From Anadara kagoshimensis (Eukaryota > Mollusca > Bivalvia > Arcoida > Arcidae): 64,000 nucleotides of DNA. Below the pieces are notes generated by a model. The model had not been told where the DNA came from and did not search any database. It saw only the letters and a program-made list of their open reading frames with translations. A program made the position numbers and the translations under genes. Below, piece after piece: positions 11,257 to 22,338 of this stretch (the first letter of the stretch is position 1; each line of letters starts with the position of its first letter). The stretch lies in contig CM037870.1 in the NCBI GenBank assembly GCA_021292105.1, positions 43,976,576-44,040,575 of the forward strand. The letters run 5' to 3'.

Positions 11257-11442
11257 CAGTAAAACCTTGTTATAATGCCTTTCTATAACTTTGCCACCTC
11301 GCTTATTGCCACACTATTTTGAAGTCCCAAAATTCATTTTGTTTATGTTTTTCTTTATCTGCCTTTCCAATTTATCACCAAACCCCTTTATAATGCCAAA
11401 ATCTGACTGAACAAATGGTGGCAATGAATCAAGGTGTTACTG
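11257..11442. mobile_element. MITE-2 copy, TA-flanked
   Basis: The left end cagtaaaaccttgttataat and right end aatcaaggtgttactg are inverted repeats, with TA just outside each (11255-11256 and 11443-11444). The inside alternates ccttataatgcc and gtggcaatga motifs. Related copies are at 22572-22766, 29582-29771 and 52927-53190. The ends resemble Tc1/mariner-type ends, like MITE-1, but the interior differs. Confidence 0.8.
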
Positions 11443-11444
11443 TA

Positions 11445-11950
11445 GTAACTTTTTAAATTTTAAATTTGGTTCATAACACAGCTCAGCTGCGGCTTGAACT
11501 TACCACACTTGAACCATAAGGCTACAAGCCTTAACCCCTGGGGCATGTGTCTCCCTATGGACACTGTATGCAATCGATGTTTTATAGAATGCCTTATATA
11601 TGACAAAACTGTAGACTTGAGACTCCAATTAGCAAAGCTGTCTTCACAATGAAATTTCAAATTGAAATTCCTATTGACAAAATTCAGTGTTTAGATATGA
11701 TTAAATAAATTATGACTAGACTGATAATAATCTGTATTTAACAGTTTTAACTTGTGTTTTCTCCTGTTTCATTGAACTGAAATTTATGACATAAAATGCC
11801 AATTGTGATTATTTAAAGATAATTTAATAGGAATAATGTTTCTTTTTTAACATGTTATAACATTATTGTAATGTATGTGATAAGTTGTCATCAGCTGCCA
11901 GAGTAGTTCAGATAAAAAACAAGTTATTTCCCACTTCATGTCAAATCAAC
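11445..11950. other. No clear feature
   Basis: A weak reverse-strand tRNA-like trace (gcggcttgaacttaccac near 11489) may be a SINE relic. Nothing else is recognised. Confidence 0.4.
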
Positions 11951-11954
11951 TGGA

Positions 11955-12115
11955 TATATCCGGAGTTGAGTTGAATAATGGTTTTTGATGCTCCAGGTAA
12001 GATGTTATCACTTTGATCAAGGGGCTCAGTTCTGTGATGTTGGAGGAATCTGGAGTACCTGGAGAAAATCAATGACCTTTGGTAGGTGAACTGACAAACT
12101 TTTTCACACTAGGAT
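11955..12115 (-). mobile_element. SINE-B fragment, reverse
   Basis: On the + strand the inverse body reads ggaggaatctggagtacctg, gagaaaatcaatgacctttg, gtgaactgacaaactttttc, acactagg. This is the reverse complement of the family's central blocks. A ccaggtaag near 11992 looks like a splice donor, but all upstream frames are closed. Confidence 0.6.
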
Positions 12116-12334
12116 ATATACCTTAGTGGAATTAAAAGCTTTGTGTTTAGAGGTGAACACTTTAGTCCACCCTGCCGTCAAGGCTCCATGGATTGGAGTA
12201 TTGGAATATTGGAATATAATGATTATGAAATCACAATTTCCTATCACAACAGCAACAGTATTATACAAAAGTTAATCATTTCAAAAGTTGAGAAAAAAAT
12301 TCAATACCACAGCAAACAAGAAACTTAAAAAACA

Positions 12335-12450
12335 AAGCCATTTATTCAATTTCATGCACAGACTCAAACAAATTTGCAGGCTCAAACACTTGACCTTTCA
12401 TGCTATAGGTCAATGCTCTAAAAACTGAGCTACCAAGACCACAACATTCA
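12335..12450 (-). mobile_element. tRNA-like SINE head, reverse
   Basis: The reverse complement begins ggtagctcagtttttagagc and is followed by gacctatagcatgaaaggtc, then a degenerate B box (tcaagtgtttgagcc). The body is missing. It resembles the short-type heads at 14530 and 14757, so it is a SINE relic rather than a tRNA gene. Confidence 0.55.
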
Positions 12451-12579
12451 TCTCATATTATTTGTATATGTATTTTGTACAGTTCTGTATATCTTGCACT
12501 AATCCTTCAGATAGATTTGGACATTTAAACAATCTTAACTGTTTCAAGAGAACCAAGTTGCTGCAAAATTTTAACAAAA

Positions 12580-12685
12580 TGGAGAAAATACAAGATCGGT
12601 CAGGGACTCTAACCCTGAACCACCTGCACTACAGACATTAGTACTTTACCAGCTGAACTACCCAAACCACTTTGCCACAACTGTC
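12580..12685 (-). mobile_element. tRNA-like SINE head, reverse
   Basis: The reverse complement begins ggtagttcagctggtaaagt and has a B-box-like stretch ggttcagggttagagtccc. It is a second reverse head of the same type about 240 bp after the first. The acceptor-stem complement is not evident, so it is not called a tRNA. Confidence 0.55.
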
Positions 12686-12689
12686 CAAT

Positions 12690-13290
12690 CCAATTAACTC
12701 AACAGCTACTAAATCTTCAAAACATTCTTTAAAACAAGTAGCATGCTTGTTTACAGTGACCTAAAATTTTAGTATGAATAAAAAGATAAATATAAATAGT
12801 TAAGTTTTGTATTTGAATTGCAAAAAATTTTTATCATAGTTTTTGTAAAAGGTTATTGGTTATATGTGAGTGGTCTCATGTAGACTCAATCATCCCTTTT
12901 GGCCCTTTATCACGAACGTTAACACGACATAACCCACAAACAAAATATATTACATAGACATTAATCAGTTATGATAAGATTGTCTTCTTGTGAAGATTAT
13001 AACTTAATCATTGCCAATCAAGACATATATATTATTTATATACATAGATAATAACTAAAAGTGTATGTTAAAGGCATGTAAAAAAACACGCACAGAGGTG
13101 TATTTGAAGAATTTGAATTTGTAGCTTACCTGGCACAACACATACCTTATACATGACTGCTAGAGGTTCTATGATTAACACTTTATTGCATTAAAGACTG
13201 AATCTGCAATGTGAAGCATATGTACACAGAGATGTGTTTGATGAATTGGGCTTTGTAGCTCACCTGACACAACAGAAACCTTATACATTG
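12690..13290. other. No feature seen
   Basis: AT-rich DNA. A direct echo (cacagaggtgtatttgaaga / cacagagatgtgtttgatga near 13091 and 13225, with caca/gaaaccttatacat) suggests an old duplication of about 135 bp. Confidence 0.5.
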
Positions 13291-13295
13291 CTCTT

Positions 13296-13585
13296 GAATT
13301 GATCAATTGATTGAATGGGGTTTTATGTCCCATTCAAGAATATAACACTTATATCAAGACATCACTGGCTATAGGAGAAATGGCAGAAATTTTGACTCTT
13401 GCAGTGTGCTCAGGGGAATGTACAGGGAGGGTTCTTTAATGTGCCATGCCTGTCATGACAAAGGACATTATTTTTAGTGTCTCTGTGACTCTTAATGCCA
13501 AGTACTTGGCTAAAGAACAGTTGCTGCATATTCTCAAGCCTTGATCAGACTCTGGGTTCGAACTCCTGTTTAATACTGTAGATGC
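13296..13585 (-). mobile_element. SINE-A copy, reverse, nearly full length
   Basis: The + strand shows the inverse of the family body: catcactggctataggag, gcagaaattttgactcttgc, gagggttctttaatgtgcc, gccaagtacttggctaaaga. A degraded head follows (tgatcagactctgggttcg). The order matches the long copies at 17044, 22800 and 24000. Confidence 0.75.
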
Positions 13586-13589
13586 ACTT

Positions 13590-14315
13590 TATAATTTTAG
13601 AGAGGGAATCCATAATGTAAAGCAAAGACATACTGAGGTGTTTTTGAAATAAAATATATTTTGAAACTTTCTTGACTTTGTGGCAATTGTCTCTAAAAGA
13701 CTGCTCTAGTTCCCATAGACATCTATTTATGTAGTTAGTAGCTCAATGCTATCTTGAAGTTTTAGTATTTTGTGTTTAATTTGTGTGTTTTATTTGAATT
13801 CCTTTAGCCTTTGTATAAAGTTTATACTTGTATGTATTTGGAAAGTTTTGAATTAATTTATAACTTGTTCAGCACAACCTGTAATCAGGATACCAAGTGT
13901 TAATTAACACTTGTATAAAGTAAAGTGCCAAATAGTGTGGATTTATTGATTAAAGTGTAGGGATGGTGGATAATAATTACAATATCTGTACCATTGTGGT
14001 GGGTGTTAAATGTAATAGCCTGGGGATGTATAATTTGAATCATGACAATGTGAAATCAACCCAAGAATTTAAATGTACTAAATTGGTAAAATAAAAATAT
14101 TTGTGGTTGGCAGATTAAAGCTTCACTAGAATTCAGTTGGGTGGCATCTTGGGCCAGTGATACTGAAAATATTTACCACAATTTTTCATCCAATACTTGT
14201 AATTACCTGCAACTCAAACCAGTGTGACCAAGTGGTACAGTATGGTCATTATAATACCATGTACATCTTTATCAGAATCTTGTTGGAAATATTGTACTTA
14301 TGAATAAAATTGAAG
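13590..14315. other. No feature seen
   Basis: No exon or repeat family recognised. Confidence 0.5.
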
Positions 14316-14319
14316 ATTA

Positions 14320-14484
14320 CAGTCCAATCTGCCTATATAAGGACCACATGCTTTTAAAGGCCAGTGGAATTGTATCCCAATTGTTCTTTATTCATATTAT
14401 TTGAACCTGTATATAAAGGCCACATACCCATAAAGGCCACTTTTACTGGTTCCATTGGGTGGCCTTTATAGACAGGTCTAACTG
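14320..14484. mobile_element. MITE-1 copy, TA-flanked
   Basis: It starts cagtccaatctgcctata and ends ggcctttatagacaggtct then aactg, as inverted ends with TA at 14318-14319 and 14485-14486. The interior aaaggcca motifs match the copies at 690 and 20663. Confidence 0.8.
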
Positions 14485-14527
14485 TAGTTTTTAATTTTGT
14501 TGAGTTTTTTTAAATGATTGGGTTCTT

Positions 14528-14640
14528 GTGTAGCTGTCTTTGTAACTCAGTTGGTAGAGCATTTGCCTATAGTGTGGGAGGTCCTGGGTTCAATCCCTGA
14601 TCCAACCTTGCATTTTTTCCTTCCTGCTACAGTTTGGTGG
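14528..14640 (+). mobile_element. Short-type tRNA-headed SINE
   Basis: tRNA-like head: gtaactcagttggtagagca, then gaggtcctgggttcaatccc. A pyrimidine-rich tail (gcattttttccttcctgcta) follows. It is the same subfamily as 14757-14860 and lies 230 bp from it in the same orientation. Confidence 0.75.
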
Positions 14641-14756
14641 CCACTGGACAGTATTGTCCTCTGAAGTGGTGGACTGGCAGCTGATATGGGAATTTGGATA
14701 GGATTTCCCACTTGGGACCATGGGAAACTAAAACATTAGAATGGAAGAATGTACCA

Positions 14757-14860
14757 GTCTCAATAGCTCAGTTGGTAGAGCATCACCTGTAGTGCCAGAG
14801 GTCTTGGGTTCGATACCCGGTCCAACCCTCCACTTTTTCCTTCCTGTTACACTTGTCTTA
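14757..14860 (+). mobile_element. Short-type tRNA-headed SINE
   Basis: tRNA-like head: atagctcagttggtagagca, then aggtcttgggttcgataccc. The tail is ccactttttccttcctgtta. A and B boxes are close to consensus. The 3' half of a tRNA acceptor stem is not visible, so it is called a SINE. Confidence 0.75.
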
Positions 14861-14864
14861 AAAA

Positions 14865-15670
14865 CAGTTGACAATGTTGACAATACTGAAATAATCTTTC
14901 TAGTACAAACATGAAATGTTAACATAAGCGTTTGATGACATATCATGCAAATAACTTTATAACACTGTTAAATTCAAATGTTCAAGAGAATGTTAGTTTT
15001 TGGCAGTAACTTATTATGAAATTGGATTCTATTTGACATTTTTGCTATATATCATGATGTTTGAAACTTATATTGCAGTAATCGATCGGAAGCCTATTGA
15101 ACTGGTTTTACAGGTATATCTGTTACTCCCTATAGTATGCGCTAAACTTGTTTTTCTCTTATACACCCCCTTAAAGTATTCATTTCAAACAATCTTTAAA
15201 TTTTCTTTTTCTTTTAATTGGTTCTAACAAAGACAATAAAAACGGCATTTATGCCAAGTTAAAAAGAATTTAATTTTACTATGATAAATGAGACAGTTAT
15301 GATGTATTGCTTCTTGTAACAAAAATCCGCAAATAACAAAGATTGCTCAATTTTAACATACAAAAATATTATAAAACAGGGCACAGAAATAATTGTTTTT
15401 TTCTTAAATGTGATTGTGTCAAATAGTTTATGCTATTTGTATACAAAGAAAAAATAGATTTAATGCTATTTGTTTAACTGAATTCTCTGATTGCTCAGAT
15501 TACATAGATTCCGATAGACAATTTTCCGTAATTTAAGACAACACAAGTTAACACGGCTAATTTATTCCTACTATACAAAAAATAACCCAATTAGATGCAT
15601 GAGTAGGTTGTTTTTCAAGTTCTGAATTAATATTATTGTACAAGGTATTGTTTATTTTTACAAGAATACT
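14865..15670. other. No feature seen
   Basis: AT-rich DNA. The open frame at 15000-15227 is hydrophobic and phenylalanine-rich because of the base composition and has no domain signature. Confidence 0.5.
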
Positions 15671-15672
15671 TG

Positions 15673-16058
15673 TATAGGCAAACAACATTGACCTGTCTCA
15701 TTGAACTTTTATTAAGAATATTCATATATGAGGATTCTCCCAATACATGGATAGTGTTAGAATTCGCAGTTAATACATTCCCTTAGTTGTGGATGAAATA
15801 AACACTTGCGGTCGCTATATAGGCAAACATCTTTGACCTGTCCGCTTGACCTTTCATTTAAAAAATTAATCACAGACCAAGTACATCTATGTATAGGAAA
15901 CACAGGTGTTTATTTTGTATACATCATGAGATATACTACCTGTGCACTGTGTATGTATTAACTTAATCTTAACACTACCTGCGTATTGGGTAGACCCTAC
16001 TATATGCATATTCCTAATAAAAGGTCAAGCAGACAGGTCAATGTTGATTACCTACAGT
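15673..16058. mobile_element. MITE-3: one full and one partial copy
   Basis: A partial left end (ataggcaaacaacattgacc) is at 15674. A full copy runs from about 15817 (tataggcaaacatctttgac) to about 16058 (aaggtcaagcagacaggtca, then atgttgattacctacag). The interior shares gtataggaaacacaggtgt and ctatatgcatattcctaat-like blocks with 3377-3610. One copy may have inserted beside the remains of another. Confidence 0.7.
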
Positions 16059-16064
16059 AGTAAA

Positions 16065-16540
16065 TGTAATTTTTCACGCTCATTCATACAATCGCCCTTG
16101 TGTATATATAACACCAGCCCAGATCACACTGTTTGAATTGTTTATATATCTTACTATGCAATCTTGTGACTAATAATGTTTACATGACTTTGTAGACTAA
16201 ATGTTTACCAATCTACTTATTAAACTTCAAACAAATGATTGATTTTGACATTTATGATTCTCAATCTTATTAAATTTACAATACTGGTAATTTAAAATTG
16301 ATAAGATAGAGTTATTCCCCTTTATCTATTAAAACCTAGTGATGGTTGTCATTTATTAAACTTCTTGGTAGATCTTCAGTATTGCTTTCTGCTCTAATGG
16401 AAACAGAAAGTCTATCTTGATAACAAGCTTTATACAGCCTGAATATGTCGAGGAGATGGAATTCAAAGACAAACTCAAGTTTGTCAATGTAAAAGTTAGT
16501 GACATACCACCAAACCATATCTGTCCTTAAATGACAGTTC
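16065..16540. other. No feature seen
   Basis: No gene or repeat family recognised. Confidence 0.5.
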
Positions 16541-16645
16541 AAAATCTTGGTCAGTCTGCCAACCCCTTACATGGAACTCTTTAGCTGGTCAGTTCAAAAT
16601 CTTGGTCAGTCTGCCAACCCCTGACTTGGAACTTTTCAGCTGGAC
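16540..16645. repeat. Two-copy tandem duplication, about 55 bp
   Basis: The block cagttcaaaatcttggtcag, then tctgccaacccct and ggaac, occurs twice head to tail (about 16538 and 16590) with minor substitutions. Confidence 0.85.
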
Positions 16646-16839
16646 CTGTAACATTTTGTAAACTATAATCATGTTATTACAGAAACATGAAATTTGGAAT
16701 TTTGACTACCAGTAGTAAGAATTTAATTGACACTTCCTAATACACTAGAAAGTGATGAAAAACAAAGACACTGTGCATTAGGTATCAATTAATCACTATG
16801 CTGTTGATTGAACCTGGTCCTTCTGGAAGGGGGGGGGGT

Positions 16840-17043
16840 GCTTCAGTAGACAGGTGGTCCAAAGTGTGTGCTTACTGATTAATGTTACCAACTCTCATTC
16901 AACCTATATTTTGTATCTCACTTGGGACAGATGATCATAGTTTTTTCAGTTTGCATACAGAAAGTCTCTGGGCACTTCGGTTTCCTCTACCATCCCCTCA
17001 CTGAGAACTGATGGCCTTGATATAAATGAAAAAATCTTAACTG
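16840..17043 (+). mobile_element. SINE-B copy, abutting a SINE-A
   Basis: Body blocks are in order: tctcacttgggacagatgat, cagaaagtctctgggcactt, ggtttcctctaccatcccc, gatataaatgaaaaaatctt, aactgggg. The tail runs straight into the SINE-A head at 17044, so one inserted beside the other. A run of G residues near 16830 precedes it. Confidence 0.7.
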
Positions 17044-17385
17044 GGGCGACCTCTGTGGTACCTCAGTTGGTAGAGTGCTCGCTCCGTAATTGAGAGGTCG
17101 TCAGTTCGAATCCCGATCAGGTCTGACCCAAGACTTTAAAATGTGTAGTGATTGTTCTTTGCCAAGCACTCGGCAATATGAAATGAAAGTCACAGTTCAT
17201 TGTATAGGAACTTAAAATAGACGAGGTCTTGTGCCTTATGGCTTGGCACAATAAAGAACCCTGCTGTATAATGCCATCAGTGCAACACACAGGCAAAATT
17301 TCTGCACCTGTGCCTATAGCTGGCAACATCTTGATATGAGTGAAATATTCATGACTGGGATGTTTAACTCCATTAGTCCTCTCCA
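17044..17385 (+). mobile_element. SINE-A copy, full length
   Basis: The tRNA-like head (gtacctcagttggtagagtg, gtcgtcagttcgaatcccg) is followed by the complete body: gacccaagactttaaaatg, ccaagcactcggcaatatg, ggcttggcacaataaagaac, cagtgcaacacacaggca, cctatagctggcaacatc. The tail is gaaatattcatgactgggat. It is about 340 bp and a reference copy for the family in this window. Confidence 0.9.
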
Positions 17386-17389
17386 TTCA

Positions 17390-18762
17390 TGTGAACTTGT
17401 TACCAAGTTTGTATTAAATCACACTCCACAGTTAACACTCATATTGTAAATTATGTACCAATAAAATGGCATCTGTATTAATAGAATCATTATATTTATA
17501 GTGGTGTTGCTTAGGAGAGTGGTCAATAAAACTATGATATGTGATTTATTTATATCTTTGTTCACACTTGAGTGACAGCAGGGCCCCCAGGTGTAAACCT
17601 TGACATGTTATCACCTATCTGATAAACACATAACTCTCTGATATCATCATTTTGTCTCCATTTAACCAGAGATTACTCTGTGACATGGCAAATTGAGCAG
17701 AATATTAGCATTTAACTTGAAAACATTGGAAAATTACTCTTATTAAATTACATATATCATATACATTTTCAGCTTGACACATTTGTATCATATTAAATAT
17801 TGTCAGCTTGACACATTTGTATCATATTAAATATTGTCAACTTGACATGGGTATTGTCGCCATGGTTATTGAGATCTTCATTTTTCCGTTACACTATCTT
17901 ACAAAATAGCTAACTTCTGCTATTGTTTCTTGCTGTAAGTCAAATCTGTTTTCTTTAGTCCATTTGTAAGGAAATAAGAAATAGTTAACATCATCTATTG
18001 AATTTGAGTGAAACAGAGTTGTCAATTTAGTCATAAGAAGGGAGTGGGAAGAGGGGTGGGGTGGTGGATGTTAGATAACTTGTACAATTTTGCTTTTTGT
18101 TTAATTACAATTTATCTTTATTTTGATTTTCTTACTACATGTATAACCAGAGGAAAAATGCATGAAGACACTGTCTGGAAAATATTACCTATCTGAAGAA
18201 TGTCTGAAGAGATTCTATCAACTTGTGTATAAAATTTATTCCCACCTACAGTAAATTTTCTATAGTTTCCCATTTGGACATCGTCACTTACTCAATTAAA
18301 CCCCATTATTGTTGCATCAACATTTCTATACAGTATAAATTTTATGCCAGTAGTTCCTAAGTTACCCTTCATTACCCTCTAAAACCCATTCTTGTTGCAT
18401 CAAAATATTAGTGATGCAAATTTCAAAAATAAAGTGCAAACTTTTATGACACTTCTTCTATTCATTTTGTTATATCACAAAATTAGAGGCTTTGGTTTGG
18501 AAGATAGCTATGGTAAAGCAGAAAGTCTTGTGGTGTCTTACCAAGATTTGAAAATGGATGTTTACTGTACTGCTGTGCTCAACATTTTAGTAGACCAAGT
18601 CATAGTTTCTTTAGATGAAACTTGGTTGCTTTGAGTACACTTTGAAGAATCGTGTTTGTGAAAATTTTCATTGCTCCTTTTAAAAATGTTTCACAATGCA
18701 CCAACTCTGTAGTAAATTGTAAAAAACTTTAAAATTACATAGCTGATTTATTTATTTTGTAG
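17390..18762. other. Intron-like DNA upstream of the C1 exon
   Basis: No exon recognised. A 34-bp unit (cagcttgacacatttgtatc, then atattaaatattgt) is repeated between about 17771 and 17850. The open frames at 18008 and 18392 have no domain features, and neither ends in a credible donor. Confidence 0.5.
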
Positions 18763-18874
18763 GTTGAGGAGGCACCCAAGTTAAAACACAGATTTCGTCA
18801 TTATTACTTTAATAGATCCAGAACTTGTTTTTTGTGTAAACAGAAGGTCTTAAGTCAAGGAAGTGCTTGTCAAG
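18763..18874 (+). CDS. Exon 'A': first part of a C1 zinc-finger domain
   Basis: This is a 112-bp internal exon between the acceptor tttattttgtag and the donor caag/gtaggt. It opens in phase 0 and leaves one base over. The 37 codons read His-12 residues-Cys-x2-Cys-10 residues-Cys, including RTCFLCKQKVLSQGSACQ. This is the N-terminal half of a C1 (phorbol-ester/diacylglycerol-type) zinc finger: first His, the first CxxC pair and the first Cys of the second pair. The spare base joins in frame to 22339-22376, which supplies the rest. C1 domains bind lipid or protein at membranes. The 10-residue gap is the shorter, atypical form, as I recall it for tensins. A GA microsatellite begins 12 bp after the donor. 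The exon is very likely real; the family name is tentative. Confidence 0.87.
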
Positions 18875-18881
18875 GTAGGTT

Positions 18882-18886
<5 letters not shown>

Positions 18887-18932
<46 letters not shown>
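18887..18932. repeat. (GA)n microsatellite next to a splice donor
   Basis: About 23 uninterrupted AG units lie on the sense strand. They start 12 bp inside the intron that follows the C1 exon ending at 18874. Confidence 0.97.
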
Positions 18933-18936
<4 letters not shown>

Positions 18937-18944
18937 GGGAGAAG

Positions 18945-19100
18945 AGTAGGAGTAATGGAGTTTTATGCCCCAGTCAAGATTCTGTTACTTAATATATATT
19001 GAGGTAGTTATGATGGAGGAAACCAGAGTGTCCTAAAAACACTGCCCTTTGACAAGTTTACTGGCAAGAGAGAGAGAGAGAGAGAGAGAGGGGAGAGAAG
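18945..19100 (-). mobile_element. SINE-B fragment, reverse, ending in GA repeats
   Basis: The inverse tail and body (gttttatgccccagtcaaga, gaggaaaccagagtgtcct, tgacaagtttactggcaag) are interrupted at 19062 by a second GA tract (19065-19091) and GA-rich sequence to about 19140. Confidence 0.65.
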
Positions 19101-19149
19101 ATTGAGAAAGAGAGACAGAGGTAAAGAGAGACAGAGGAGAAAGAACTAT

Positions 19150-20655
19150 ACAACTATTGATGTTTTGACTTCTTTGCTGGAAGGGTAGAAGGTTAGAAGT
19201 GTAAATTGTCATATCACTAGTATTAGCATTTATCAATTGTCTATGTCCATGCATCCCAGTTATGTTTCTTTCCAGTTCTAAATTTGGATAGATCTTGTTT
19301 TATCAAATGCATCGACCTTCAGGCTTGCTAGAGTAATTCTCTGTTTATGTTACAAAGTTATTTTTCATTCATGGTCATAGTCAATTATTTGACACTTTTA
19401 CCACTGTTTTCAGTGACCATTAAATGATAAATCTGCCATGATAGTTTTAGAAATCCTAGGGCATAACCATGGTCATTTCACATCAGTGATTTTCATACTC
19501 AGTGCTGTTTTATTTTATTGAAAATGGTAATATTTATAACAAATTTATGAAGGATGCTCAGATTTAAGGTCTATAGATAATAGACCAAACAGTTTGGTCA
19601 AACATGGGTCAAACTAGGCCAACCCCATTACTAAATGGTAAAAACAAAGCTTATATACCATCAAATGTTTCTAAACAGTCTATATTCACAATAAAGGTCA
19701 AACGGTCACATATTAAAACCATGTATAACTCAACTACTGGTAATTCTAATGGTAAAATGTCCTTGTGAATTTTATTTTTAGCTTGCTTGCATAATAGGCA
19801 GTATGGCTTAGTAATAAGCCTGACTTACTCACTTTAGGATTGACATCTAGTTTTAAAGATGATGTTAAAGTTGTTGAATGCACTATTGTTCGTCTTTTAT
19901 ACTTAGAGACAGTCCTTAATTAAATTTGCTATAGTATCATTTGGTGTCTCATAAAATAATAACAGTATATGTGTTTAAAAACAAAAATACTAACAAGGAA
20001 AAATACACGAAAAATGGAAATAATTACATTTATTTCTGTATATAGAGAAAAAAATCAGCAAATTCACAAATATCGCGATTAGACTAAGAACTAAAACACC
20101 CGTTATGGACCTCATGTTCTAAACCTTTGATATTCAAGCCTGAATCACGCCTGTGTCATAGACTAAATCAGTTTGTCCACTTTCAAAAATTGTGACCCTA
20201 ATGCTTTTTCACAAATGAAAACACTTCAAAACTACATACTTCAAGTCATCTGAAATATTTCTTCTCCATGATTTTGTCAAAACTGATGACAATAATAATT
20301 GTGATATATAAGTGATTTACATTGTAATTGTTGACCTTAGTTGAACCTTTTAATATATGCATATGGGGTTACCTAGGGAACATACTACAGCTGAATTTTA
20401 GTGAAAAATATATAATTTTCTCTATGTAGGAGAATAACGGAAAAAGTAAAAATAAAACTAAAAATATTTTTAGATGCGCTTTTTGTTTCCAAAACAAAAT
20501 ATGATTGTTAGGTTTTAAAAATTTAAAAGGTATAAAAATTATTTATGAAAACGACTGTCTCTAAACATTAAAGATGAACAATAGATGTGCAAAATATATA
20601 ACACTAGATGCTTTTCAAATAGTGTATACCCTAGATTACTGTAATACCTAAAACA
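19150..20655. other. No feature seen (intron-like)
   Basis: AT-rich DNA between the two C1 exons. No further exon, repeat family or RNA gene was recognised. Confidence 0.55.
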
Positions 20656-20662
20656 GCAACTA

Positions 20663-20841
20663 CAGTCAAACCTGTCTATAAATGCCACCCAATGGAACCC
20701 ACACAAGGGGCCTTTATGGACAGGTGGTCCTTATATACAAGTTCAAATGCCATGAATAGATAGCAATTAGGATAATGGTGTACTGGCCTTTAGAAGCAGG
20801 TGACTCTTATATAGAGTTGGCCTTTAAGGCAGGTTCAACTG
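20663..20841. mobile_element. MITE-1 copy, TA-flanked
   Basis: It starts cagtcaaacctgtctataaa and ends ggcaggttcaactg, inverted, with TA at 20661-20662 and 20842-20843. It is the best preserved copy of the family and contains ggacaggtggtccttatata and its partial inverse. Confidence 0.85.
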
Positions 20842-21059
20842 TACTGGTATGTTTGATATGCCAAATCTGAAAACCTGTATAATGAAACATTTTGACAGGA
20901 TTCACTACTGTTATAATTTATATGCACTTGTTTATTACATAGGTATATTATTGTTTACTGGGATATAAATATAGATCCCAATGGAAATAATTTAAGTGTC
21001 AACGTATCATAAATATTTACATGATTTAGATAGCCAGAGTTTGATTTTTGTTAATGATT

Positions 21060-21480
21060 CATCAAATAATCACCATGATAAAGTCCTCACTGCTTCAACA
21101 ATTCTACATCCATTTCTTCTAATCCCATACCCTAGTGGATGTTTTGGACATCACATCTGAATTGGTGCTCTATGTTGGATTTAATAGTTGCCATGATAAA
21201 ATCCTTACTGCTTCAACAATTCTACATCCATTGCTTCTAATACCATACCCTAATTGGTCATCCATGCATTCACATTTGAGTTGGTGCTCTATGTTGGATC
21301 CAATAGTTACCATGATAAAATCCTTACTGCTTCAACAATTCAGCATCCATTGCTTCTAATACCATACCCTAATTGGTCATCCATGCATTCACATTTGAGT
21401 TGGTGCTCTATGTTGGATCCAATAGTTACCATGATAAAATCCTTACTGCTTCAACAATTCAGCATCCATTGCCCCTAATT
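21060..21480 (+). repeat. 119-bp tandem repeat, about 3.5 copies
   Basis: The unit contains ccatgataaaatccttactg, cttcaacaattcagcatcc and gttggtgctctatgttggat. The last two full units are almost identical; the first is more diverged. Degraded echoes (gatagaacctttactgcttc, catccatgcattcac) continue to about 21780, past a G11 run at 21528. Overlapping open frames at 21135-21478 are products of the repeat. Confidence 0.93.
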
Positions 21481-22074
21481 ACATAGTTACCCTAATGTTT
21501 GTTTGTTTGTTTTTTTCTTTTTTTTTTGGGGGGGGGGGTTATGTTCATCATGCATTCACATTGAGTTGGAGCTCTTTATGGTATCCAATATTCACCTATG
21601 ATAGAACCTTTACTGCTTCAACAAGTCTGCATCCATTGCTTTTAATAAATACCTTTAATTGTTTTGCACATGTACATCCATGCATTCACGTTGAGTTAAG
21701 TGTACATATGTGCATTTACATTCAGTTGATGATCCTCTATGTAGGGTTTGAAATTTTTTACAAATCCTTTAGTGCCTAAAAATTAAAATTTTGTACTCAA
21801 CTTTCAGATCTTCAGAAAGTTCACTTGGACTTTCTTTTTAGTCCACCATTTTTAACAACACCCTATGAGCAATTTGTATGTATTTTGCTTTGATAATGAG
21901 TTTGGTTAAAAATATTATTGTGTGAATTCCATGGTATCTCTGTTTCCAGAGATAATATTGTACATCAGTCTGGCCTTTGCAGATAAACAAGACCCATGTT
22001 TAATGGCTGAAAAATAAATAAATAAAGCATTTTTTCATGAGCAATCATTAGCTTTTAAAATTTGGACAGCATTT

Positions 22075-22265
22075 TGGAGTGGAGTGGAGTAATATTATTT
22101 GTTTTACAACCCAGTCAAGATTCTTTCACTTATATTGAAGCAGTCAATTCAGGAATGGTGGGGGAATCCAGAGTGCCTGGAGAAAACCACTGACTTTGGC
22201 AAGCTAACTGACAAACTTTCTCACATTAGAAAGTGTTTTAAGCTGGATTCAGACCTAGGCACTGA
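22075..22265 (-). mobile_element. SINE-B copy, reverse
   Basis: The + strand carries cccagtcaagattctttcac, then cagagtgcctggagaaaacc, gctaactgacaaactttctc and a degraded head (ttcagacctaggcactgag). It lies just upstream of the second C1 exon, with its 5' end toward the exon. Confidence 0.8.
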
Positions 22266-22338
22266 GATGGAGTAATCTATGCTATTTGATCTAAGATGGC
22301 TTTGTTTTTGAATAAACAGATATTTTTTTTCTTTTCAG

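Noticed and set aside
11940-12000. Exon ending at ctccag/gtaaga (11995)
   Set aside because: All three upstream frames are closed within a few codons and the block overlaps a reverse SINE-B.
21135-21779. Three overlapping plus-strand frames of 74-94 codons
   Set aside because: Products of the 119-bp tandem repeat and the poly-T/G tract.
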